A DNA stretch of 64,000 nt from Nannocystis punicea (GTDB lineage: Bacteria; Myxococcota_A; Polyangia; Nannocystales; Nannocystaceae), in assembly GCF_026965555.1 (NCBI RefSeq), contig NZ_CP114040.1, positions 6,076,001 to 6,140,000 of the forward strand, read 5' to 3'. The translations under genes and the position numbers were made by a program. Below the pieces are notes generated by a model. That model was not told the origin of the DNA. It saw only the letters and a list, made by a program, of their open reading frames with translations, and searched no databases. This document shows, one piece after another, positions 1 through 8,800 of this stretch. The number at the start of each line of letters is the position of its first letter. Position 1 is the stretch's first letter.

Positions 1-759
1 ACAGGTGACATCGTCGCCGTCCTCCCGCTCGAGGTCGTGCGCCCGAGCGACCAGGGCCCGGCGGCGCAGGTCCTGTCGCGCGCGCGGGTGCGGATCCACC
101 TCACCGGCCGCGGCCCGCGGCTGGGCGTCGACGGCGGCTGGCTCGACCTCTTGCCCGGCCCGTCCGACCTCGACGCCCAGCTCGCCCGCCTCGACCGCGC
201 CTACCCGCGCGAGCGCATGGTCACCCTCAGCCTCGGCGACGACGTCCTCTACCAGCAGTTGCAGGACCTCCTGCGCGCGCTCGTCGGCGGCCCGCAGCGG
301 CGCTTCGACGTCGTCGCCTGGACCCCGGCCGCCGCCCCGCCGCCCGACGACTTGCCGGAGAAGGCGCTCGCGGAGGCGCGCCGCAAGCTCGAGATCCGCA
401 CCAACCTGTTCACGCGGACCGCCGGCGCCGGCCTGGTCCTACCCGCCCCGCCGCCGGGCGCCCCGGCCGAGCCGCTCCTGCCCGAGAGCGACCAGAAGCG
501 CGCCGAGGCGCTCGCCCTCGGCTTCGTCCGCTGCCTGCCCGAGCTCGAGACCCCCCTGCGCCCGGGCGAGGCCGTCGACGTCGACCTGCGCTTCGAGGAG
601 GGCCGCCTCGCCGGCGTCACCCCCAAGCCGCCGAAGACCCGCGTCCCCCCGGCTCGCCTGGCCGCCTTCAAGACCTGCATCGAGGACGAGGCCCGCGGCT
701 TCCGCCTGCGCGAGCAGCAGGCCGCAGTCACCTTCGCCGTCCGCGTCCGCCCGAGCTGA
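1..759 (+). CDS. ExbD/TolR-like protein, C-terminal part (5' end outside window)
   Basis: The reading frame is open from the first base, so the gene probably starts upstream; a GTG at 37 is an internal alternative. 252 residues are visible. The first ~90 (RIHLTGRGPRLGVDGGWLDL, then DLDAQLARLDRAYPRERMVTLSLGDDVLYQQLQDLLRALV) have the pattern of the periplasmic domain of ExbD/TolR energy-coupling proteins. After a Pro/Ala-rich linker, the last ~80 residues hold two spaced cysteines (FVRCLPE and FKTCIEDE) and resemble the AgmX/TonB-like C-terminal modules of myxobacteria. No membrane helix lies in the visible part. The ExbD-like role is inference from pattern only. Confidence 0.45.
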   Translation, partial: TGDIVAVLPLEVVRPSDQGPAAQVLSRARVRIHLTGRGPRLGVDGGWLDLLPGPSDLDAQLARLDRAYPRERMVTLSLGDDVLYQQLQDLLRALVGGPQRRFDVVAWTPAAAPPPDDLPEKALAEARRKLEIRTNLFTRTAGAGLVLPAPPPGAPAEPLLPESDQKRAEALALGFVRCLPELETPLRPGEAVDVDLRFEEGRLAGVTPKPPKTRVPPARLAAFKTCIEDEARGFRLREQQAAVTFAVRVRPS

Positions 760-789
760 TCGGCATGCCCACGAACCGCCAGCCGCACG

Positions 790-891
790 CCTGCCCCTTC
801 GAACATGGCCTCGACGCCATGCTCTTCGCGACCTGTGCCTTCGCACCTGGCCCGGGCGGCATGTCCTCTTCGACCTGTCCCCTCGGCAATG
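790..891. repeat. 14-bp-phased CMTG array, 8 cores
   Basis: Cores lie exactly 14 bases apart: CCTG 790, CATG 804, CATG 818, CCTG 832, CCTG 846, CATG 860, CCTG 874, AATG 888. The ten bases between cores are pyrimidine-rich then purine-rich (for example CCCCTTCGAA, TCCTCTTCGA). Confidence 0.9.
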
Positions 892-1001
892 TCCTCCGCG
901 CGCGCCGCCCCTGGCGCGACGCGCGGCCCCCCGCGCAGGCGTCGCCCGCCGCGCGCGGGCGCCCGACGCCTCGCCTTCAGCCGGCCGCCCGCCCCTTCGC
1001 A

Positions 1002-1044
1002 CCTGTCCCAAGCGGCATGTCCTCGACCTGTCCGTCCGGCAATG
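1002..1044. repeat. 14-bp-phased CMTG array with one phase slip
   Basis: CCTG 1002 and CATG 1016 are 14 apart. CCTG 1027 comes after only 11 bases, and AATG 1041 resumes the 14-base step. This appears to be a shortened copy of the array at 790. Confidence 0.75.
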
Positions 1045-1115
1045 TTCTCCGCGCGCGGCCCGCCGCGCGCGGGCGACCGACGCCCTACCTTCTGCCGGTC
1101 GCCCGCCCCTTCGTA

Positions 1116-1175
1116 CCTGGCCTCCACGCCATGTCCCTCACGCCCTGTCCCTCCGAGCATGCCCGATCCGCCATG
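1116..1175. repeat. 14-bp-phased CMTG array, 5 cores
   Basis: CCTG 1116, CATG 1130, CCTG 1144, CATG 1158 and CATG 1172 are each 14 bases apart. Confidence 0.9.
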
Positions 1176-1216
1176 CTCGAAGGGCCACCCACGCCCGCGG
1201 GCGCCCGCGAGGCCCC

Positions 1217-3037
1217 GTGACCCGCGCCGGCCAGCCGCATTCCCCGCGCGCCCCCCGTCCTCCGGTCGCCCCGGCCGGTATCGGCTGCGGACGCCCGGCG
1301 ACGCGCTGCAACGGCCTCTCCCGCGCGGACTGGCGCCGCGCCCTCGCGGCCCTCGTCGTCGCCGCCCTCGCCACCGCCTGCGAGCCCGCCTTCGACTGCC
1401 AGGCGCCCGTCGACGCCGAGGGCCTCGAGCTCTCGGGCGATGGCGCCGGCGCCACCATGGAGTCGTTCTGCAGCGGCTACACCCTCGGCGTCGAGATCGA
1501 CTCACTGGTCGTCCACGGCACCCGGATCCAGCGCCTCGAGCTGCCGTGCCTGTGCGGGGTCACGCAGTCGGTCGAGATCACCGACAACTCCGAGCTCGTC
1601 GACCTCGGCGGCCTCGGGCGGGTGCGTGCGATCGGCGGCGGCCTCGTCGTCGCGCGCAACCCCAGGCTGGCGACCCTGACCGGCCTGCCCACCAACGCCG
1701 CCGTCGGCGTCGCAGTCGACGAGTCGAGCATCGTCATCGAGGACAACGACGCCCTGGTCGACCTCGCGGGCCTGCCGGCGGCCGGCGCCGAGCTGCAAGG
1801 CGACCTCCAGATCGTCGGCAACGAGCGCCTCGCCAGCCTGTCCGCGCTGCCGCCCGCGCTCACCCGCGTCCGCGGCCTGCGGATCGACGGCAACCCCGCC
1901 CTGAAGTCGCTCGAGGGCCTCCCGCCGGGCCTCGCCACCATCGGCGAGGGCGGCCTCGTCATCGCCGCCAACCACGGCCTGCACGACCTCGGCGGCCTCC
2001 CGCCCGGCCTCGCCCGCGTCGACGGTTCGCTCGAGATCCGCGCCAACGATCGCCTCGAGCAGCTCGCGGGCGTCCCCGCGGCGCTCGTCACCGTCGGCGG
2101 CGACCTCGAGATCAGCGGCAACCTGGCCCTGCGCGACCTGTCCGGCCTGCCCGACGACCTGCGCGTCGGCGGCCTGCTCGACATCCGCAACGACGACCGC
2201 CTCGTCGACCTGTCCGGCCTGCCGGCGCAGCTGCAGCTCGGCGTCCAGGCGGAGACCGGCGACAGCCTGCGGGTCCTCCACAACGACGGCCTGCTCGACC
2301 TGTCCGGCCTGCCCGCCGGCATCACCGAGCTGGCCGGCAGCGCGCGGATCGTCGGCAACCCCGACCTGGCCGATCTCTCCGGGCTCTTCGAACATGTGCG
2401 GAAGATCGGCGGCGCGCTCGAGATCGGCGAGAACCACGCCCTCGTCGACCTCGACGGCCTCCCCGACGACCTGCAGCTCGGCGTCGATCGCCAGGGCCTG
2501 AGCCTCGTCGTCGCCGAGAACCAGGGCCTGGAATTCCTCACCGGCTTTCCGCCCGGCCTCGCCGCCCTGCCCGGCGGCCTCGCAGTGCTGCAGAACCGCA
2601 ACCTCCGCGACCTCACCGGCCTGGAGCCCCTGCGCCATGTCGTCGGCGACCTCGTGATCGGCCGCCGGCGCGTCGCCGACCTCGACCTCGCCTGCAGCGA
2701 CGCCGAAAAGCCGGGCGGCAACGGCAGCATGCAGACCCTGACCGGCCTGTCCGCGCTCGAGCGCGTCGACGGCACCCTAGCGATCGCCTGCAACCCGGCC
2801 CTCACCGCCCTCGACGCCTTCGCCTCGCTGCAGACGGTCGACGGCAGCCTGATCCTGCGCGAAAACCCCGGGCTGACCGACATCGCCGGCCTGGGCGGCC
2901 CGGACGGCGCCTTGACCCACGTCGGTGGGGTCTTCGAGCTCCGCTGCAGCCCCCTGCTCGACCTCGAGGCCGCCGTCGCCGTGCTCGATCACGTCGACGC
3001 CTCGATCCCCACCGTCCTCGACCTCGCCTGCCCCTGA
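1217..3037 (+). CDS. Secreted leucine-rich-repeat-like lipoprotein
   Basis: About 606 residues from a GTG at 1217, the only usable start just before the signal sequence; no clear ribosome binding site supports it. A hydrophobic stretch ends in a lipobox (LATAC, Cys near residue 54), predicting lipidation and export. The rest is some fifteen irregular repeats of the form N-x-x-L-x-D-L-S/x-G-L-P-x-x-L-x-x-V-x-G-x-L-x-I, a beta-solenoid pattern like LRR or receptor-L-type domains. No enzyme motif is seen. Such proteins are usually cell-surface binding or structural proteins; the ligand cannot be told from sequence. The frame is clearly real; the exact start is the weak point. Confidence 0.7.
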   Translation: MTRAGQPHSPRAPRPPVAPAGIGCGRPATRCNGLSRADWRRALAALVVAALATACEPAFDCQAPVDAEGLELSGDGAGATMESFCSGYTLGVEIDSLVVHGTRIQRLELPCLCGVTQSVEITDNSELVDLGGLGRVRAIGGGLVVARNPRLATLTGLPTNAAVGVAVDESSIVIEDNDALVDLAGLPAAGAELQGDLQIVGNERLASLSALPPALTRVRGLRIDGNPALKSLEGLPPGLATIGEGGLVIAANHGLHDLGGLPPGLARVDGSLEIRANDRLEQLAGVPAALVTVGGDLEISGNLALRDLSGLPDDLRVGGLLDIRNDDRLVDLSGLPAQLQLGVQAETGDSLRVLHNDGLLDLSGLPAGITELAGSARIVGNPDLADLSGLFEHVRKIGGALEIGENHALVDLDGLPDDLQLGVDRQGLSLVVAENQGLEFLTGFPPGLAALPGGLAVLQNRNLRDLTGLEPLRHVVGDLVIGRRRVADLDLACSDAEKPGGNGSMQTLTGLSALERVDGTLAIACNPALTALDAFASLQTVDGSLILRENPGLTDIAGLGGPDGALTHVGGVFELRCSPLLDLEAAVAVLDHVDASIPTVLDLACP

Positions 3038-3399
3038 TCGCCCTCGCAGCCACCTGACCCGAGAGACAGCTGCCTCTCTCCTCCGGCTGCGACTCACCGC
3101 CGCGCGCCGCTCGGTAAACCTGGCCCGAGGGACATCTCATCTCGCAACGAAGTGTCCCTCGGGACAGGTCGGAGGAGCACCAGCCCGGGCGCGCGAAGCA
3201 GCGGCATACAGCTCGTGCACCGCCTGGATCGCTGAACCTGTCTCGAAAGAACATCCTGTCTCGCAACCAAGAGCCCCTCGTGACGAGGGGAGCTCCAGTC
3301 CGGATGCGCGAAGTCGTCCTGCATGCGGCCTGGCGGCGCCCCGAATGACCTCCTGGCCGTCGGATTCGGTCGCTCGCGGATGCCTGCGACGACCTGTCG
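3038..3399. other. Gap between convergent genes with weak repeat cores
   Basis: No credible gene is seen. Core-like words occur at CCTG 3119/CATC 3133 and AGTG 3151/CAGG 3165; the latter pair encloses a TGTCC-N4-GGACA hairpin at 3153-3166. A further pair, CCTG 3237/CATC 3252, is 15 apart. The array here looks decayed. Confidence 0.5.
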
Positions 3400-4278
3400 T
3401 CAGCCCGCGAGCCGCGCCCACGCATCGGCCCACGCACGCACCGCGATCGTCACCGCCCACGACGCGCTGCCCGGCCCCCAGGCCGTCAGCAGCACCCGCC
3501 GCTTGCGCCGCGACACGCACACACGCGGCCCGCCGCGCCGCTCGTGCTTCCACGTCAGCGGCGACTCCGTCTCGGCCCACGGCTGCTCGCCCAGCGCCGC
3601 CAGGCGCACCAGCTGGCACCACGGCAGCGGCACCACCAGCTGCGCCCCGGCCGGCAGCTGCTGCGACTCGATCACGAGCGCCGGCTCGTCGACCCCGCCG
3701 CCGCAGTCGAGCGTGACCTCTGCCAGGCGCAGCGTCGCGTCCCAGCTCGGCGGATCGTGCTGATGCGACGCGTGCCGGCCTCCCGGGTCGTACCCCATCC
3801 GCGCGATCGGCCCCGCGACCCGTTCCCGCAGCCGCGCCAGCCGCTCCGCGATCCCCCGTGGCGGATCGGGATCGACCTCCTGCTCGTGCACCACCGACTC
3901 GTGCAGCGAGTACCAGTACGGCCCGAGGCAGTCGCGGTAGCCGAGCCCCACCTCCTGGCCGCACGCGCACACCAGGTTGGGCAGCTCGGGCCCGTAGGAG
4001 GCCAGCCCGCAGCAGCCGACCGTGCGCCGCGGGTCGGAGTGCACGCCCAGCCACCACTTCGACATCGGCGCGAACACCCACGGGTAGTTCGCCGGTCGCT
4101 CCGAGAGGTGCGGCGCCGGGAGCAGCCCGCTGTCCCGGCGCACGAACCAGCCCGACGGCAACACCCACGTATGGCTGTCGTGCAGGTTCACCGCCTCCGC
4201 CAGCTCGAGCCGGCGCACCCACGGCGTCAACGCCTCGCCGCAGCGAGGACAACAGAACCGCGACTGCATCGCCGGCAC
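3400..4278 (-). CDS. Cysteine-rich unknown protein, paralog A
   Basis: 292 residues, not recognised. The N-terminus has a zinc-ribbon-like C-C-P-R-C-G motif, followed by an aromatic-rich region with a second cysteine group (VGCCGLA and LVCACG around 110-130). No signal peptide or membrane helix is visible, so it is probably cytoplasmic. It is a close paralog of the product of 4467-5336, sharing the start (MPAM-SRFCCPRCGEALTPWV), the centre (LHESVVHEQEVD) and a long segment ending SPLTW, with divergence in linkers. The duplicated layout recalls small recognition or immunity-type families, but that is only analogy. Confidence 0.7.
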   Translation of the reverse strand: MPAMQSRFCCPRCGEALTPWVRRLELAEAVNLHDSHTWVLPSGWFVRRDSGLLPAPHLSERPANYPWVFAPMSKWWLGVHSDPRRTVGCCGLASYGPELPNLVCACGQEVGLGYRDCLGPYWYSLHESVVHEQEVDPDPPRGIAERLARLRERVAGPIARMGYDPGGRHASHQHDPPSWDATLRLAEVTLDCGGGVDEPALVIESQQLPAGAQLVVPLPWCQLVRLAALGEQPWAETESPLTWKHERRGGPRVCVSRRKRRVLLTAWGPGSASWAVTIAVRAWADAWARLAG

Positions 4279-4404
4279 CCTCCCATCCTACCGCGAACCC
4301 ACGCGTGACGGTGCGCGCCGTGAGACCCGTGCCCTCGAGCACGACACATCACCGGGTCCATCGGCGAGCCGCCGCCCCGACCTTCGCCCGCACCGGCACT
4401 CCCA

Positions 4405-4449
4405 TCAGCCGGCGAACCGCGCCCACGTCCGCGCCTCGATCGTCACCGC
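4405..4449 (-). pseudogene. Remnant of a third paralog's 3' end
   Basis: Read on the minus strand this encodes VTIEARTWARFAG plus a stop, nearly the last residues of the 4467-5336 protein (VTIEARAWAEAWARFAG) with a small internal deletion. It lies just downstream of that gene's stop. The rest of the copy is missing, so it is a truncated duplicate or a slipped duplication of the gene's 3' end. Confidence 0.7.
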
Positions 4450-4466
4450 ATCGCCTGGCCTTCCCG

Positions 4467-5336
4467 TCAGCCGGCGAACCGCGCCCACGCCTCGGCCCAC
4501 GCCCGCGCCTCGATCGTCACCGCCCACGACGCATCGCCCGGCCCCCACGTCGTCAGCAGCACCTGCCGCGAGTGCCGCGACACGCACACCGCCGGCCCGT
4601 TGCCGTGCTGCCACGTCAGCGGCGACTCCGTCTCGGCCCACGGCTGCTCCTCCAGCACCACCAGGCGCACCAGCTGGCACCACGGCAGCGGCACCACCAG
4701 CTGCGCCCCGGCCGGCAGTTGCTGCGACGCGATCACGAGCGCCGGATCCTCGATCCCTCCGCCGCAGTCGACCCGCACCTCCCCCAGCCGCAGCGCCTCT
4801 CTCCAGCTCGACGGATCGTGGTGGAGGGGTTGCCTCCCTCCGGGCGCGTACCCTGCTCGCACGATCGGCCTCGCCACGCGCTCCCGCAGCCGCGTCAGCC
4901 GCTCCGCGATCGCCTGCGGCGGGGCGGCGTCGACCTCCTGCTCGTGCACCACCGACTCGTGCAGCGCATACCAGTACGGCCCGATGCAGTCGCAGTAACC
5001 GAGCCCCACCTCCTCGCCGCACGCACACACCAGGTTGGGCCGCTCGGGACCGAAGCACGCCAGCCCGCAGCAGCCGACCGTGCGCAACGGGTCCGAGTGC
5101 ACGCGCAACCACCAATTCGTCATCGGCGCGAACACCCACGGATGGTTCGCCGGCCCATACGTGAACGCCGAGCCGGCGAGCAACTCGCTGTCCCGGCGCA
5201 CGAACCAGCCCGAAGGCAGCACCCACGTGTTGCTCTCCTGCAGGTTCACCGCCTCCGCCAGCTCGAGCTCTCGCACCCACGGCGTCAGCGCCTCGCCACA
5301 GCGAGGACAGCAGAACCGCGATCGCATCGCCGGCAC
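4467..5336 (-). CDS. Cysteine-rich unknown protein, paralog B
   Basis: 289 residues, not recognised; tandem paralog of the product of 3400-4278, on the same strand and upstream of it. It keeps the N-terminal C-C-P-R-C-G ribbon and the second cysteine group (VGCCGLACFGPERPNLVCACG), with an extra C-x-C where the chain reads GYCDCIG. The two copies differ mostly between residues 50-70 and 155-175 and in the last 50 residues. No signal peptide is seen. Whether the two form one transcript is unclear, since about 190 bases separate them. Confidence 0.7.
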   Translation of the reverse strand: MPAMRSRFCCPRCGEALTPWVRELELAEAVNLQESNTWVLPSGWFVRRDSELLAGSAFTYGPANHPWVFAPMTNWWLRVHSDPLRTVGCCGLACFGPERPNLVCACGEEVGLGYCDCIGPYWYALHESVVHEQEVDAAPPQAIAERLTRLRERVARPIVRAGYAPGGRQPLHHDPSSWREALRLGEVRVDCGGGIEDPALVIASQQLPAGAQLVVPLPWCQLVRLVVLEEQPWAETESPLTWQHGNGPAVCVSRHSRQVLLTTWGPGDASWAVTIEARAWAEAWARFAG

Positions 5337-5558
5337 CTCCCCATCCTACCTCGAACCGTCGCTAGCCGCCTCTGCCTGCTCGCCGCCTGTGCGCGAGGAC
5401 TCGCCGCGAACGAGGCCACGCCGTGATCGACGCGAGGAAGCGTCTGTTCGGCGGCCAGCCCTGGCCGTCGAACAGGCGCCCCGTGACCTGCTCGAAGCCC
5501 CCCCCTGCCATCGGAGCCCGCGACGGCGAGGCGGCCTCTCACGGCTGCAGCCGTGCCA

Positions 5559-5660
5559 GGGGTTCGGGGAAGGGTCGGCGGCGAATACGAGGCAGGATGT
5601 GCGCGAGGAACGAGCGCGCATCCAGACGCTGAACTCGCCGCCGACCCTTCCCCGGACCCC
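5559..5660. repeat. Long stem-loop with 26-bp arms
   Basis: Arm 5565-5584 is a perfect reverse complement of 5635-5654. Both extend outwards to 5559 and 5660 with one G-T wobble. The spacer is 50 bases. It could fold as a stable RNA or be a relic of a small mobile element; there is no T-run to mark a simple terminator. Confidence 0.7.
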
Positions 5661-5723
5661 CCGCGAGGCGCAGTCGGCAATTCGCGAAGCGAGACCCCCA
5701 GGCCCCCGCGGACTCGAACCACG

Positions 5724-5797
5724 CATGTCCATCAGACCATGTCCAGAAGACCATGCCCCAACCACCATGCCCCAAAGAACATGCCCCTCACGACATG
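5724..5797. repeat. 14-bp-phased CATG array, 6 cores
   Basis: CATG occurs at 5724, 5738, 5752, 5766, 5780 and 5794 with no deviation from the 14-base step. Spacers begin TCC or CCC and end in AC or GA. It abuts the stop codon of the gene at 5811-8912. Confidence 0.95.
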
Positions 5798-5810
5798 TCC
5801 CTTAAACCAC

Positions 5811-8800
5811 TCAGAACGGCTGCAAGAACGTCAAGTTCACCCCGACACGCGGCAGCTGGAAGTCCCCCGGCGCCACCCCCTGGTAGTCCGCCAGGTAGTC
5901 GGGCAGCACCTCGTCGAGGCAGGCAGTGCGGCGGCGGACCAGCGGCACCGCCACGTCGAAGCGGACGAACTGCGGCGTCACTCCGAGCAGCTGCAAGAAA
6001 GCAGTCACCCCGTAGCCGACCTGCCCGTACCAGCTCTCCTTGCCGAACCACCCGCGCAGCGTGTCGCACGGCGACACCGACGCCACCCCTGTGAACAGCG
6101 TCCCGCCGATCCCGCGCAGCCAGAACAGGTGGACGAGGTTCACGTTGAAGTTCGACCAGAACATGTGGCGGTACTCGAGCTGCGCCAGCGCCACCCCGCG
6201 GCCGAACAGCTCGTTGCCGCCGTAGGCCCCGAGGCCGTCGACCCCGCCCGCGCGGACCAGGCTGCGGAACTCCGGCTGGCCGACCAGCGGCACCATCATC
6301 GTCAGCTCGAGCCGGCTCGCCAGAGTGTGCTGGTGGGCCAGCGGCCAGATGTGCACCCACGAGCCCGACAGGGTCAGGCTGTGGCGATGGTCGCGCACCG
6401 GCGGATCCTCGATCCGGATCGTCTCCTGCGCGTACAGGCCGAACGCCAGCCGGTGGCCGCGGTCGGGCCACAGGCTGAACTTGCGCGTGTCGTCGATGAC
6501 CGACAGCGACTGCGCGAACCTCACCCCGGGGGTCCTGTCGAGCCCGTTGCCCGTCAGCGAGTGCACCTCGCCGAACAGGCGCACGCGACCGCGGCGGCGC
6601 CGGCGGTTGATCTTCTCGCCGAACCACATCGTCGCCCCCCCGCCGATCGCCGCCGCCGACTCGCGGTCGCGGTGCAGCTGCAGGTGGCCGAGCGATCTGA
6701 GGTCGCGGCGGCGGCTCATCTCGAACAGCACCCGCCCCGACAGCGCCTGCAGCCGCGACGCCGGCGTCTTCCCGGCCAGGAACTCCGACGCCGACACCTC
6801 GAAGCCGAAGCCCGTGTACACGAAGCGGAAGCTCGGCGGCGAGCGGTTGTTGTACAGCGGGTCGACGTTGCGGCGGCGGCCCTGCGGCTCCTCGAGCAGG
6901 CGCGCGCGCGGGTCGACCATCACCGAGCGCAGCCGGTTCTGCGTCTCGAGCGTGAACACGTGGTCGACCGTATCTGTCCCCGGGGACACCTCGATGTTGG
7001 TCCCCGACTTCGTCGACCCGTTCCACACCAGGTAGTGGCGCTGCCCGCCGCGCTCGGTCGCCAGCACCTGCACCGGCTCGATCGCCGCGTGTTCGCCGGC
7101 CCGGCGGATCGTGATCGTGTGGCGCCAGCGGCCGTCGTCGAGCTGCTCGCTGTCGACCTGCTGCACCGAGTAGTCGACCGGCGGGTACGGGGCCAGCCAC
7201 TGGTCGAAGAACCACGCGAGCGACCGCCCGTACGCCGCCTCGGCCGCGGCCACCGGGTCGCCGGTGCGATCGCGGACGACCTTCTCGTAGAACGCCTCGC
7301 GCTGGGCCGGCGTCAGCAGGTCGATCATCTTCTCGTGGATCCGGCGCCCGGTCGGCAGCGGGTGCGAGAAGTACAGCGGGTGCAGGCGCAGCGGCAGCAC
7401 GTCCTCGCTGCCGCGGAAGTAGCTCTGCGCGAACGCGGCCTGCCCGGTGTAGAGGAAGTTGTCGACCATCGGCACGAACGTGATCCGGCGCAGGATGTCG
7501 CTGGCGAACTCGTCGCCCTGCGCCCGGCGGGCCCGCCACACGTCGAGCAGCGCCGTCGCGGTCGCGTCGTACAGCCACAGGTCGGTCGACGGGTCGTGGC
7601 GACCGACGTAGGCCCCGTACATGATCGCGTCGAGGACCGCCCGGGCCGTCGCCGCCTGATGGAAGCCCTGGAACCGCCGCCCCGGCGACACCTGCAGGAA
7701 CTGGTCGCTGACCAGCACCGCCGACGGGTGCGCCTGGGCGATCTCGGCGCGCAGCGGCCCCTGCACCAGCAACAGGCGACTGTCCGGCGGCGGCTCCAGC
7801 CCCGCGATCGTGGCCACGTCGACCGCCTCGCGGCCGATCCGCAGCAGGTGGCCGGGCACGTCGCGGTACAGCTGCAGCTTGCGCTCTTCGGGCACCTGGT
7901 CGCCCGGGCGCCAGAACATGTGCAGCACCTCGATCTCCACCCCGCGGTGGATCTCGCGGGCCCGCTTCCAGCGCGGGCCCCAGAACACCTCCGGATAGGC
8001 CACCTCCGCCGCCCCGACCGCGCCGCTGGCGACCACCAGCTCGTCGCGCCCGAGCAGCTTCGCCTCGCGGGCCGTCGGGACATGTCCTGGAGACCATGTC
8101 GGGACCGAGGCGAACCGCGCGTCGACGGTCCAGCGCGCCGGCGCCACCACCCGCGCGTCGGGGTCGAGCCGCGCCCCGCCGCGGGCCTTCACGCTCGGCA
8201 GCGGCGCCACCGCCCCGCTCAGGCTGCAGCGCCGGCGCGAACAGCCGAACGGCCAGTAGCGGCGCGGCACCTCGACCGTGTACGCGAGCGTCAACGTGTC
8301 TGTCCCTTCGGACAGGGTCACCTCGACGTCGCGGCGCGAGTTCGGCTGCCGCACCCCGGTCGCCCCCGAGTGTTCGCCGACGACCAGCTTGCCGCGGCGG
8401 AACGGCCCGTCGAGGTAGGTCGCCTTGGCCACCTCGTCGAGCTCGACCGGCTCGCGCTCGAGCGCCTCGGCGAAGTTCAGCAGCACCAGCTCCTCGCCGG
8501 CGCGGGCCGGCCGGCTGAGCTTGTAGGTCGCGTGACCGACGGCCGCGCCCCCGGACCGCGGCACGTGGCGACCGTCGGGCAGCCGCTCCCCGCCCCGCAC
8601 GACCTCCAGGCGGACCTCGACCGCCGTCACCTCGAGCTCGTCGCTCGTCAGCGCAGCCGTCGGCGCCGGGTCCGTCGGCGGTCCGGTCCCGGGCCCCGGC
8701 GGCGCGTGAGCTTGCGGCGGCGACAGGTCCGACGGATTCCAATCGGCCCCTGGCGGCGGCTCATCGGCCTCGGCACGCGTCAGCAGGGGCGGCGGTCCGC

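Larger units (their letters stand above)
760..1216. other. Non-coding gap filled with 14-bp-phased repeats
   Basis: This gap between the ExbD-like gene and the leucine-rich lipoprotein shows no credible gene. It holds three CATG/CCTG arrays (790-891, 1002-1044, 1116-1175). The GC-rich text between arrays is itself duplicated: about 892-1005 matches about 1042-1119, with roughly 40 bases missing from the second copy. Confidence 0.7.
5337..5810. other. Gap with a long stem-loop and a 14-bp array
   Basis: No convincing gene is seen. It holds a large inverted repeat (5559-5584 with 5635-5660) and a six-core CATG array (5724-5797) next to the 3' end of the M1-like gene. Short open frames across the stem are low-complexity and look fortuitous. 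Confidence 0.6.

Noticed and set aside
760..1216. An upstream extension of the leucine-rich lipoprotein through the gap
   Set aside because: The frame is open but its translation follows the DNA repeats; the lipoprotein signal needs a start close to 1217.
249..1505. Long minus-strand frames over the first genes
   Set aside because: They are Arg-rich shadows of GC-biased plus-strand genes and of repeats, with no conserved motif.
5423..5632. A small open frame across the 5559 stem
   Set aside because: Its product is Arg/Gly/Ser-rich without motif, as expected from any frame in GC-rich DNA.
5707..5723. A tRNA T-arm-like sequence on the minus strand (GGTTCGAGTCC with a 5-bp stem)
   Set aside because: No acceptor stem, anticodon arm or D arm can be placed around it; the upstream side is the CATG array.
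5724..5797. The regular arrays as a CRISPR locus
   Set aside because: The repeated part is only four to seven bases and the period is 14; CRISPR repeats and spacers are each over 20 bases, and no cas genes are present.
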